NCBI GenBank assembly: GCA_963682025.1
Contig: OY821517.1
Coordinates: forward strand, 55,318,216 to 55,382,215
From: Cordilura impudica
Lineage: Eukaryota; Arthropoda; Insecta; Diptera; Scathophagidae
Direction: 5' to 3'
DNA: 64,000 nucleotides
A program made the translations under genes and the position numbers. Below are positions 12,936-24,400 of the stretch, piece after piece. The notes under the pieces were generated by a model. The model saw only the letters and a list, made by a program, of their open reading frames with translations, was not told where the DNA came from and searched no databases. Every line of letters begins with the position of its first letter. Position 1 is the first letter of the stretch.

Positions 12936-15250
12936 GGAGTGAAAACTACGCAGCCGGAGAAACACCGGTTTTTTGGATTTGAAATTAATTTTTTTCTTCA
13001 ACTTGATCTCCACTTCTTCCTCTATCATCTTGATACCCTTGAAAAAAATACGATTTGTCAAACTCTTCAAAACAGGCTTCTTTCCCTGATATGAATTCTT
13101 CATTTGTGGAAAATCTCTTTCCCTGGAGCCATTTTTTCAAATTTGGGAACAAATAATAATCGCTGGGGACTAGATCTGGAGAATACGGGGGGTGGAGAAG
13201 CAATTCGAAATGTAAAGACTTAATTTTTTTTTTAAGCCAAAGCAGGTGCCTTGTCATGATGGTACAAGATTTTTTTTCTTATTTAAGTGGGGTTGTTTTT
13301 TCTAATTTTATTCATCCAATCTGTCCAATAACTCAACATAGTACTTGACAGTTAATGTTTTCCCTTTCTCCAAATAATCAATAAATAAAGGGTCCGCCAT
13401 CTAACGTTTTTTTTTTCAACTAGTGCTTATTTCGTGAATGGTAACACTTAGCTCATGTCTGATTTGACAGATAATTAGTTTTATCCTTCCGCTGAACGAA
13501 TATGGTTGTGTATACGCTTGAACAACGCTGGGAAATATTGCGACATTACTTTGAAAATCATGGTAATGTTGCAGAATGTGTGCGAAAATTGCGTACGGAT
13601 TTAGGAAGAAGAGAAGCACCGTCAGTTCCGTATGTTCGTTATCTTGTGAAAAAAGTGAAAGAAACTGGCATCCTCATCGATAAACCAAAGCGTGAAAAGC
13701 CAAAAACAGTGCGTACACCCGAGAATATTGCAGCTGTGGCAGAAAGTGTGCGTGAAGCGCCATCAACATCAATTCACCGTCGTTCTCAAGAATTTAACAT
13801 TTCGGAGGCATCATTGAGACGAATTTTGCATAAAGACCTTGGTATGACGCCATACAAAGTCCAATTGGTTCAGGAGTTGAAGCCATCTGACCATCCAATG
13901 CGTTTTCGCTTCGCTAAGTGGGCCTACGATCGACTTACAGAAGATGCCAATTTTGCCAAAAAAAAATCATCTTTTCAGATGAAGGTCATTTTGATCTTGG
14001 CGGGTATGTAAACAAGAAAAATTGTCGCATTTGGGGCACAGAAAACCCGCACGCATACATTGAAAAGCCGATACACCCAAAACGAGTCACTGTTTGGTGC
14101 GGATTTTGGTCCAGAGGCATAATTGGGCCATTTTTCTTCGAAAATGAGCAAGGAGTGGCCGTTACAGTCAATGGCGATCGTTATCAGGCCATGTTGAACG
14201 AATTTTTGTTCACAAAAATTGAAGAGGAGGATATTGGCAACATTTGGTTTCAACAGGACGGCGCTACGTGCCACACAGCCGAAGCTACACTCGATGTTTT
14301 GCGCCCTGTTTTTGAAGATCACATTATCAGCCGCAGAGCTGATGTCGTTTGGCCACCTCGGAGCTGCGATTTGATACCGTTGGACTATTATTTGTGGAAG
14401 GGTTGTACTTCAAATAAAAAAAGAAATTTGAGATAATATTCAGTAGTTTTTTTTTAAAGCATTTTCAAAAAAAAAAGTTATTTCGCGGACCCTTTATTAT
14501 ACCACGTGCATCTCAAAAAACCATGGCCATTGCCTTTCCAGCCGATTTTTGCATGTTTGGCCGCTTTGGTCGGCTTTCGCACGCTTGTAACCACTTCGCA
14601 GACTGTCTGTTAGACTCTGGTGTATAATATTGAATCCATGTCTCATCCATTGTTATAAATTGGTGTAAAAATTCGGTTGAATTTACTTCAAACATCTCCA
14701 AAGCATACTTTGAATCATGAACACGTATCAGTTTTTGTTAAATAAATAAAAATCGCGGCACCCACGAGCAGAAATCTTATTCATATTTAAATGATCATGT
14801 AATATATGCCGAAGTTGCTCCATTGATATCTTTATGATGTCGGCAATCTCATTCACTTTAATCTTTCGATTATCCGATACAAACTGATGCACTTTCCTGC
14901 AACATTTGTGCTCGTTTAAATTCGGAATACCACCTTCTAACCATTGTATATGATGGCGAAGATTCACCGTAATGTTTATCTATCAAAAAAAAAATGAAAA
15001 TTCTAAAAAAAGTATTTTTTTCACATCAAAAAACAATGTTTAATCAAAACACGAAACTCTTTGGAATCCATATTGTTTCTCAAGCTTTAAAAGTAGCATC
15101 ATTATTATAATGGTAACTTTTTTTCTAATTAACGAAATGTCATGAAATTTTGAAACAATTTTCCAAACAGTTGGCCCTACTGAGTCAACAGAAAAAATTT
15201 ACATTCTTTTTTTTTTTTACATAATTATTATCTCTATGTGTGAGGCCACG
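12936..15250 (-). mobile_element. Mariner (DD34D type), split by a nested element
   Basis: The minus strand carries the N-terminal half at 14990-14495 (KVNEIADIIKIS, TMDETWIQYYTPESNRQSA with the first catalytic Asp) and the C-terminal half at 13387-12975 (YLEKGKT, HPPYSPDLVPSDYYLF with the third Asp). The two halves read on across the nested insertion at 13388-14494. A Trp codon next to the junction is TGA, so it is dead. It is flanked by 21-bp satellite on both sides. TIRs are not clearly defined. Confidence 0.8.
13388..14494 (+). mobile_element. DD41D Tc1/mariner element, copy 1 (nested, C-terminal deletion)
   Basis: The ends are AAGGGTCCGCCATCTAACG and inverted AAGGGTCCGCGAAATAAC with TA on each side. 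The reading frame starts at 13502 (helix-turn-helix, then RRILHKDLGMTPYK). After an A9 run near 13958 it shifts to a second frame with FSDEGHFDLGGYVNK, WFQQDGATCHT and RSCDLIPLDYYLW. Counting from the second to the third Asp gives 41 residues between them. About 200 bp after DYYLW present in copy 2 are missing. Confidence 0.9.
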
Positions 15251-16567
15251 TACATTTGATATATTCTGAAATAAATTTGATAATTTCTGAAATACATTTT
15301 CGAATTTCTGAAATACGTCTGATAATTTCTGAAAATCGAGTGATGTTTTCTGAAAATCAATATATAATTCCAATTGAGAATTTCTGAAAATCAATTGATT
15401 TCTAATGAAATACATTTGATTATTTCTGAAATAATTTAGATAATTTCTGAAATATATTTTATAATTTCTGAAATACATTTCCTAATTTCTGAACGTCATT
15501 TGATATTTTCTGAAATGCATTTGGTGCTTTTTAAAATACATTTGTTAATTTCTGAAATAAATTGGATGTTTTCTGGAATACATTTGATAAATTCTGAAAT
15601 ACATTGGCGAATTTCTGAAATATATCTGATCATTTCTGAAAATCAATTGATGTTTTCTGAAAATAGTTGATCATTATAATTGATAATTTCTGAAAATCAA
15701 TTGATATCTAATGAAATACATTTGATTATTTCTGAAATACATTTGAAAATTTCTGAAATATATTTTATAATTTCTGAAATACATTTGTTAATTTCTGAAC
15801 TTCATTTGATATTTTCTGAAATGCATTTGATGTTTTCTAAAATACATTTTATAATTTCTGAAATATATTTTATAATTTCTGAAATACATTTCTTAATTTC
15901 TGAACTTCATTTGATATTTTCTGAAATGCATTTGTTATTTTCTAAAATACATCTGATAATTTCTGAAAATCGATTGATGTTTTCTGAAAATCAATTGATC
16001 ATTACAATTGAGAATTTCTGAAAATCAATTGATATCTAACGAAATACATTTGATTATTTCTGAAATATATTTTATAATTTCTGAAATACATTTCCTAATT
16101 TCTGAAATACATTTGTTAATATCTGATATAAATTGGATGTTTTCTGGAATACATTTGATAAATTCTGAAATACATTTACGAATTTCTCATATATATCTGA
16201 TCATTTGTGAAAATCGATTGATGTTTTCTGAAAATCAATTGATCATTACAATTGATAATTTCTGAAAATCAATTGATATCTAATGAAATACATTTGGTTA
16301 TTTCTGAAATACGTTTGATAATTTCTGAAATATATTTTATAATTTCTAAAATACGTTTGTTAATTTCTGAACTTCATTTGATATTTTCTAAATGCATTTG
16401 ATGTATTCTAAAACACATTTGATAATTTCTGAAATATATTTCTGAAATACATTTCTTAATTTCTGAACTTCATTTGATATTTTCTAAAATACATCTGATA
16501 AATTCTAAAAATCGATTGATGTTTTTTGAACATCAATTGATCAATAATTGAGAATTTATGAAAATCA
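15250..16567 (+). repeat. 21-bp satellite with higher-order period near 250-330 bp
   Basis: About 60 degenerate units of TTTCTGAAATACATTTGATA. A marker unit containing CAATTGATATCTAATGAAAT recurs at about 15380, 15685, 16015 and 16260. The 21-bp period keeps frames open on both strands (repeating I-S-E-I-H-L), which does not indicate a gene. Confidence 0.85.
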
Positions 16568-16599
16568 ACCTTTACCCTTTGCACTCCAAGAGGTTTTTT

Positions 16600-19370
16600 A
16601 TTTTTCATGGGGAAACCTGCTGATCAGGCTTATCGGATGGTGCCAACCCGTGCCATAATGAGGTCAAGAATCAAAATTTTGAAAAACCACCAAAATACTC
16701 TTTTTTGCATTTTATAAATTTTTTTAATTAAATTTATTTAATTTAATAAAACTACTATAAATTAGAACATCATTTATAACTTGTAAATTTGTTATTAGTT
16801 GTATTAACGCTGTAGTATACAATGCCACCAGAATTAAATACATTTATAAATATTATAATTTTTAGTTGAGCTCTAAGTTGCAAAAATGTATGGTGTTTCT
16901 GCTATTACAGTAGGACAAAAATATTTACAGAAATTAAAAGATACTAACAATATTTATACCAAGAACTATTATTGAAAAACGGCAAAATTTTTTGTTCGTC
17001 GATGTTTTTAAACTGCCTCAAAATTCATACGCTTTGAGCTACTGACAACTGCATATTTGTCTGAAACTATTGTTTTTCCAGCTCTGCTACTGAGCATATA
17101 GCACTGGTGTTGATATGAATATATGTATAAAGTTTTGTCATTGCAATTTTGAATATTGTTGAGAAAAGTTTAGCTTATTGTAAAATAAAATACTTTGTTC
17201 ATTTTCGTAATTCAATGGCTCAGAAGACTAATTCATCGTTGAAACGGCTTCGATCTGCTATAACAAGTGTGTACTTGATTGGTAAATGTGAACCCAAAAT
17301 AGTTGGTGTGAAATTGCCAACAAAACAGCAATTGCTTCACTGTCTGTACGTTGTGAAAATAAAACAGTTAAAGAAAGTGTAAAATTGGTGTTGGATGCAA
17401 TATTGCCTTTTTGGGAATAATCTAGAATCCCAACGCCATATCATAGAACATGTACTGCAAAATCATTAAACTTATTGAGGAGTGGAGAACAGACCAAAAA
17501 GTATGTAAATCTCCGTTCCCGAGTCATCGCAAAAAAGAAAATAACTTTAAGAAAAATTTAAACAATTTATTTGACATTGCTCACGTTGACGCTCTCAAGC
17601 TTATAAGTATACAGGAAAATAGGGACTTCTTAACGAAGCAGCGAGAAAATGGGCGTGTTGGTAGCATGACTTGTGTCGATCAAAATGTGACAATAAAGAA
17701 AAAAGAAACGCACAAAGATTGGAAGATGAAAATCTTCGAAAAGAAAATTCTGAACAGAAAAAGGACACTTCATGTAATTATTATGTAGTTTTTGGACCCA
17801 CAGTGGCTATTTTTTGTGCACTTGATTTCATGTACAGACTTGACTATGGAACATGTTGTGATGAATCGGGAGATGATGTGCAGGCGATGGATGTACAGAC
17901 TGACTACATTCCAAGTTGGTCCAATAAGCTAATTGGAAAACAAGAAAGAAGAAAAGATAAAGTTGATCGCTTGGCTATTGTGCTCACGTCGGAGAACGTT
18001 GGAAAATTGATAGCTATAACCATCAATGAAAATGGAACTGGTGCTCAATCAGTCTGCGAATATTTCTAAAAATAAATATGTTAAATTCATTAGAAATTAT
18101 ATGTTTTGATACAATTGGTACGCAGCTTATTGTGGTTACCATGTCGCCACCATATTGCGGAAATTCTTTTAAGAGCTGTATTTGAGATTAATTTCGAAAA
18201 ATCAAGTTTCCCAGTGGTGGCGATTTTTGAATGTTTTGCACGGGAATGGAGCACGCTCAAATCAAAGGGATAACAGCACTTGTATGCAGGATTAACAAGC
18301 TTTGAGTGTCATATCTGTCGAGGAACTCGAAACAAGCAAGCACTTTTCTCTTGAATATTTAGCGAAAGTCAACATTCGGCATGATTATAGAGAACTTCTA
18401 CAACTTGCATTATTTTTCTTGGTGGTAGCATTCCCAATTTTACATTTCGTGCACCTTGAGCGACGTCTCATGCAAGGTTCATGTCCAAGGCTATCAATTG
18501 TCTAAAAATGTATATTTTTCACGCACATTTTAAAATTTTTGCGAGTCGTGTGTGCATTTTCCTAGAAAGTCTCTATATTCCATACTGGTTCAGAACCGCA
18601 AAGACAGTTGGAACGCCAAATAGAGATATGCAACTGATAAGGGGATTATTGGCTATTTTGATATAAAATATCTACTGGAAAAAATTCGGAACCATCTGTG
18701 GTATTTATCATAGGAAGCAGTTGCACTTCCCTTTTTTGTTCCACATTTAAACTCAGAAATAATGTAAAAATGGTTTTGCCGTTGCAAATGGAGACGAAGA
18801 CAATCAAAGACAATCATATCGGTGATGATGTTGACATTTTCCCTTCTAAAAAAGTGTGTCAAGCGTTGATGTATTAAAATTATTCACATTCATGGATTTA
18901 AGCTCTTGTGACTATCACAACAAAAAAAATTTTTTCCTCGTTTGGAAATTTCTATGGATTTCTAACGCTTTGATCCGTTAAATTGGTGTAGCATTTTGTA
19001 AAGGGAAACAGATCGTCAAATGTGAATGATGCCGACGCGAGAAAAGTCAAACTAATAACTGACTTTAACAGATGCTTAACACACAACGAAGACGATAAAC
19101 AGTACATGTTACACATTATTGAGGGCTACCGTAAGGACATCCCAGCTTATACAAAATCTTCATTGATTTAAAATAAAAATAATAAGCCTATTATATAAAA
19201 ATTAAAGAAAAAAACATTATATTTATAGTATTTTTTATTCAAAAAATTTATAAAATGAAAAAAAAAATATATTTTCATAGTTTTTCAAAATTTTGACCTT
19301 TGATCTCATTATGGCACGGGTTGGCATCATCGGATCAGACTGAAAATTTGCCACATCAATTTTGGTATCA
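16600..19370 (+). mobile_element. Unclassified DNA transposon with long TIRs and decayed transposase-like ORF
   Basis: TGCCAACCCGTGCCATAATG near 16640 is matched inverted near 19310, and similarity spans about 60 bp. Between them plus-strand frames from 17149 to 18660 form one broken protein: LFDIAHVDALKLI, QRENGRVGSM, KVDRLAIV, PCRHHIAEILLRAVFE at about 18140, DYRELLQLA, ARFMSKAINCLKMYIF. The CRHH resembles the C-x-x-H insertion seen in several RNase H-fold transposases. I recall similar unnamed proteins in arthropods but cannot name a superfamily. Multiple stops mean it is inactive. Exact ends and target duplication are not resolved. Confidence 0.6.
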
Positions 19371-19704
19371 AATCGCATATTTTTATCGCTACCCAAACTC
19401 AAGTTTCAAAAAAATATTTTTAACGCCAGTCTAATGTGCATACATATTATAAATGCAATATTGAAGTGTTATGATTTATAATTCTGTTGAGTGCGGTATT
19501 TTACAAATCACTCACCAAGGTGCATTCCAGGTTTTTCGGAGCAAGTGTCACAAAAGTATGTTCATATAAATGAAGAGGGATTCACTACTGGATTTAGCGC
19601 AATACATAGCGTGGTGAGTGAGACTCACCGCTGCAGTACTTAGTGTTAATATTATTGATTTTATTGCATATATTGATTTTTGAAAAATTTAAAATTATTA
19701 ATAA
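19371..19704. other. Spacer before Hel-2
   Basis: Contains the imperfect palindrome GTGGTGAGTGAGACTCACCG near 19610. Nothing else recognised. Confidence 0.35.
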
Positions 19705-20052
19705 TCTTATATATTAAAAGAATTTATGAATAAACTTTGCATTCAAGATTTTTATCAATATTTTTCTTCTCTCAAACCTCTATAACTAGAGTTCTAATTA
19801 ACGTAGGCTGTTGACATAGGTCTAAGAACACTCAGTGGATCAAGCTCCTTCTTTTGAGCTATTAACTGCTTAAATTCGTTGGGTTTGAGGAAAGTTATGC
19901 TTGGAGAATCAACTTTACTTTTACTGTACGTTAACTTATCTTGGCATATTTTGGCATTACTGTACGTTAACTTCTCTTGGTAAATTTTGGTATTATATTA
20001 TAAAAATTAATATAATATAATATAATGCTGCGGAGCAGCAGGGGTCCTCTAA
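19705..20052 (+). mobile_element. Hel-2 Helitron, copy 1
   Basis: It starts TCTTATATATTAAAAG after A and ends in the hairpin TGCTGCGGAGCAGCA followed by GGGTCCTCTAA before T. The interior has TACTGTACGTTAACTT repeats. Confidence 0.82.
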
Positions 20053-20812
20053 TTAATATTTACCAAATTTTGTAATGTTAAAGAAATTATTAAATTATTT
20101 TAAAATTACGCTCAATCACGAGAGTTGCTGTAGATTGTAAAAACTCACAAGGCTGAGAACGTCCTTTCATAAAACCACTTAAAACATTGTTTTAAATCCT
20201 TCAGGATGGAGATTGTCCATTGCAACTATGAAGAAAGCATTGAAAAGTCAGATAAACATAATCTCAATAAATGGAATTTTGTTTCTTGTTATCCTTACTT
20301 TAAATGATCCCTCATTTAAATTTGTTACTTGTACATGTGTGAATGCAGGAATTTTAGCAGCCACTCTCTAATCTCAAAATACTTATTACAACAACCACAA
20401 AGGCACATTGTGTGTGCAGTTGTGTATTAAGATTTGAATAGAATATACATGCTTCTACATACATACATACAAACATACATGCATGTATAAAGCAAACAAT
20501 TCTGAGCGCAGTGATTTATCAACATAAAAATCAAGTACCTATTGTCACTGGTAATATTGTTGATGAATGAACGGGCGGACAGACGAACGGCTGTATGGAT
20601 AGACGATACTCTCACCGTATGTGTACTAACTACTTAATACGCAAACAGTCTGTACAACACTTGTTTTTTTCCGAAATAAAGTATAATATGAAGTGATCTA
20701 TGTCTAGTGGAATTAGTCAGTCAAACGCATTCATGGTGATCACTTCGATTTCTGCTCGGATAGACTACTTTACTGTAAACTGTGATTAATTCTAAACCTA
20801 AGACGGAGAAAG
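20053..20812. other. Upstream region of the SLC22 gene
   Basis: No repeat is shared with the rest of the window, apart from a short (CATA)n run near 20460. It may hold regulatory DNA, but no specific site is convincing. Confidence 0.4.
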
Positions 20813-21376
20813 TATATAAGTCTAATTTAATTATTTCGAAGGAAAATTGTCGTTTGTCTGGAATTAATATGGCAAAGTGATTTCGAACATTCTTGTTTTA
20901 AATACAAGTATATTCTAAAAAAAAATAAACAATAATATTGAATAAAGTAAAGATTAAATTTTTTTTTTATAAAAAGAAAAACAAATAAACGTTGAATTTT
21001 CCGACGCAACGACGAAAAGTGAAAGTACTAAAACTGAGTTTTTAAGAGAATTTCATTATTTATGAATATAACAAACAAACAAGAAGAGCGATCTCTTCCA
21101 ATGTGTCGTTGCATTTTTTTATACATAATATTGTAAATAAAAAAAAAAAATATCGGTAAAAGTCAATGTCATTAGTCCGATTCACATTAGTCGTGTGTGT
21201 TTTAAAAAGAATTTAGCTGGAGTCAACGTTTTGATGTGTACATACTTAAATTTTCAAAAAATGTGTGTGATATAAATAATTAAATAAAAAAATAAGTTAA
21301 AAAATTATTAAGCATTTTAATTATAAAATTAAACATTATTTTTGCTTCCTGTCAAAAAATAAATCCCTATTAAAAA
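20813..21376 (+). promoter_or_regulatory. Candidate core promoter and 5' UTR of the SLC22 gene
   Basis: A good TATA box (TATATAAG) lies at about 20814, which would place transcription start near 20845 and give a 5' UTR of about 530 nt if unspliced. A weaker alternative is an initiator match (TCAGTC) at 20717 with a downstream CGATTT about 28 nt on. Part of this putative UTR (about 20880-21045) resembles 12536-12685. No transcript evidence is available. Confidence 0.4.
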
Positions 21377-21486
21377 ATGGCTCAGGTACAAGATGAAAAA
21401 TCTAAGTCGAGAATAAGTGAAGATGAGTATAAAGAAATTATTACCAATGAATTGGAACGTGCTGGCACCGGCGGAAAATTTGTTTG
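21377..21486 (+). CDS. SLC22 exon 1 (start codon, cytoplasmic N terminus)
   Basis: This exon encodes 36 residues plus two bases. They are charged and hydrophilic, then enter TM1 (GGKFVW). The donor is G|GTAATA and the intron is phase 2, completing Trp37 with the first base of exon 2. The exon lies alone between two inverted Helitrons, 26 kb from exon 2. Its assignment rests on phase agreement and on the natural run-on into TM1. Confidence 0.82.
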
Positions 21487-24400
21487 GTAATATTTTATAA
21501 AATTTCAATATTTTTAAGCGTTTGTAGTATAAAATTTTATTGTATATTTGTACATACATACATACATATATAGTAAATAATAATGTCACATTGGGGTTTA
21601 CATTTAATTTTGAGAAAACACATGGTAATTAGTTTTAATGTAAGAGTTTATTGCACATGTTTTTCTCTAATGTTTATAAAATTCACATGTTTAAATCGTT
21701 ATTGTTAGAGTTTGTAGGGAGACATAGTCACAATAAGACTTGCTTTTGAAATTGTAACACATTAAAACGAATATCAATATATAAAAAACACTTGTTTATC
21801 TTATAAAAAGTTTTTGTAACAAAACTTAAGTAAATAAATTTTTTTCGATTTCGCAGATTTTTATATTTAACGAATTAATTTTTATATGTACAGTGTTGGT
21901 CAGAACAAAAACAAAAGCAACCAAAATCACTATTGAACTTTTTTTCTATTTTTAAGCATGTTATTGTTGTTTTTCCAAAATCTTCTTTATCATTTCTTAC
22001 TCTTTATAAGATTACAAATAAAAAGACAAAACTAAAATTGTAAACTAAAAGAACCGTTATATTTTTTTTGCAAAAAAACTCAAAACGGCACTATTATAGT
22101 TGGACAAAGCAAAAGCAACATTTAATATTATTCAATATTTAGTGAAGAATCCGTTGTTTTTTATAACTTCACGGCATCTACGTGGTATAAGGTGGTTGAT
22201 AATATTGACTGGAATGCTTTTCTACTCAGTTTCCAGCGCTTCTTTTAATGGTTGTTTAGAAGTGAAAGCCGACCAGCTACTCGCCGCTTTAAAATGCCAA
22301 ATAAGTTCTCAATAGGATTCAAATCAGGTGATTGAGTCAGCCAATGAAGTGTTTGAACCCCATTTACAGCGAGCCACTCTTTTTCCAGCTTTGAATGTAT
22401 GTTTCGCGTCGTTATCGTGTTAAAATATCTCCCATTCAGAGCGTGGCATCATAACATTAGCAAGAATGCCTCTGTATTTAAATCTGTCCATTAATCCGTC
22501 GATTTCGTGGAAGGGTCCAATGCCAAAACCAGAGAAGCATGCCCAAATCATAATTTATACGCCGCTATGCTTCACAGTTGGCTTGCAGTGGCGTGGGTTT
22601 AAACGATCTCCTTTCTTGCAGCGAACAGTGCGCATTCCGTCAGTGTTAAGCAAATTAAATTTTGATTCGTAGCTAAATAAAACATTTTCCATTTTTCAGG
22701 CATCTAGTTTTGATTATTTTGTGCAAAATGCTAAGCATTTTAGCGAAAAAGAATTGAAATAAATAAGTTCTACCTTTTTGCCAAATGTTTCTTAATGAGC
22801 AGTGCTTTTTATGTTTGCCTGAAGCTTCGGAAACCTGCTTTTAATGTTCAGCGACGAACAGTCCTTGAATTTATATTTAAATTTAACTCATTTAAAATAG
22901 TTTTTGATTATTTAAATGGCAATTTTTGCACAATTTGTAGAATGTGATGGTCTGTCCTTTCATCATCTGTCATCCGTAATGTTCCTTCCAAATGCAATGT
23001 TTTTTGCAGACTTTGTTGTTTTATATTTTTTTATAAGCCGGGATATTATAAATTTATTAATATTATGCTTTTTAGCTACTTCTATTTTACTCTTTCCATT
23101 CAAAAAAAATCCTTAATTATTTAATTTTTTAAGTTTTCGGAGTATTTATCATGAGCCATGACGATTTGATTTAAATATGATCAATTTCACAACGCAACTA
23201 GTGTTTTTGCTTAAAGTTGCTTTTGTTTTGTCCAACTGAAATAGTGTCATTTTGAGTTTTTTTGAAAAAAAATAGAACGGTTCATTTAGTTTAAAATTTG
23301 AGTTTTGGCTTTTTATTTGTAATGTTATAAAGAGTAAGAATTGATAAAGAGGATTTTGGAAAAACAAAAATAACACGCTTAAAAATACAATAAAGATCAA
23401 TAGTGATTTTGGTTGCTTTTGTTCTGACGAACACTGTATATTCTTGATTCTTAGAACATCTAGTCGATATAGCGATTTACGTCTGTCCGTCCGTCTGTCT
23501 GTCTGTTGAAATCACGCTCATCCACAATATATACCATTTTCCTGGGTAAAATTGGGATAATATTGTTTGCCATTATTTCGAGAAGGTTGGTATTTAAAAT
23601 AGGGTAATTCGGGCATTATTGTGGCAAGATATGGCCTCACAAACGGAGTCACGTTTAAAAAATTATAAAAATTCAGTGTGTTTGTTTTAATAATTTAGTA
23701 TTAAATTTATAAAGTTCTTTACTTCTTCAAATATTTTTGTTATAAATAGTGCAATAAGTCAGGGGTCTAATCGTCGAATTCGTTATCGGAATTCTTTGAT
23801 CGAAATTAAGTTTTTATTTTCCAAAATAAAATAATAAAAATAATTTTTCTCTGTCTCAGTTAACAAATTCTGGGTTCTAGTTAATGATATGTTCAGACGG
23901 ACAGCAAAATTCTAGGGTCGCTCCCTCATTCATGGTTCGCGCCCCAATAATTATTGTAACAACATGTTTCGCCATATAAAATTTTGAGAGCGAACCATAT
24001 TGGTTCATTTGGCGAACCACGAAAAATTTACTACCATCTTCAATTTTGTTAAAAAAAAAAGTTATCGCTAGTTTATCTGAACCAGCTGTTAAAAAATATA
24101 AACAAAAAAAAACAAAAAAATTAATGTGTGCAATAAAATAAATAAAAACATTTAACAAATAAAAATTATATATTACTAGAGGACCCCTGCTGCTCCGCAG
24201 CATTATATTATATTATATTAATTTTTATAATATAATACCAAAATTTGCCAAGAGAAGTTAACGTACAGTAATGCCAAAATATGCCAAGAGAAGTTAACGT
24301 ACAGTAAAAGTAAAGTTGATTGTCCACGCATAACTTTCCTCAAACCCAAAGAATTTGCCAAGAGAAGTTAACGTACAGTAATGCCAAAATATGCCAAGAT

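Noticed and set aside
15185..16265. Long open frames on both strands with repeating ISEIHL or YFRN patterns
   Set aside because: They are by-products of the 21-bp satellite, whose period is divisible by three; no start context, splice logic or family match.
23460..23520. GTCC/GTCT tract as a functional microsatellite
   Set aside because: The same tract is a fixed internal part of Rep-A and Rep-B copies (for example 28100, 43205, 54440).
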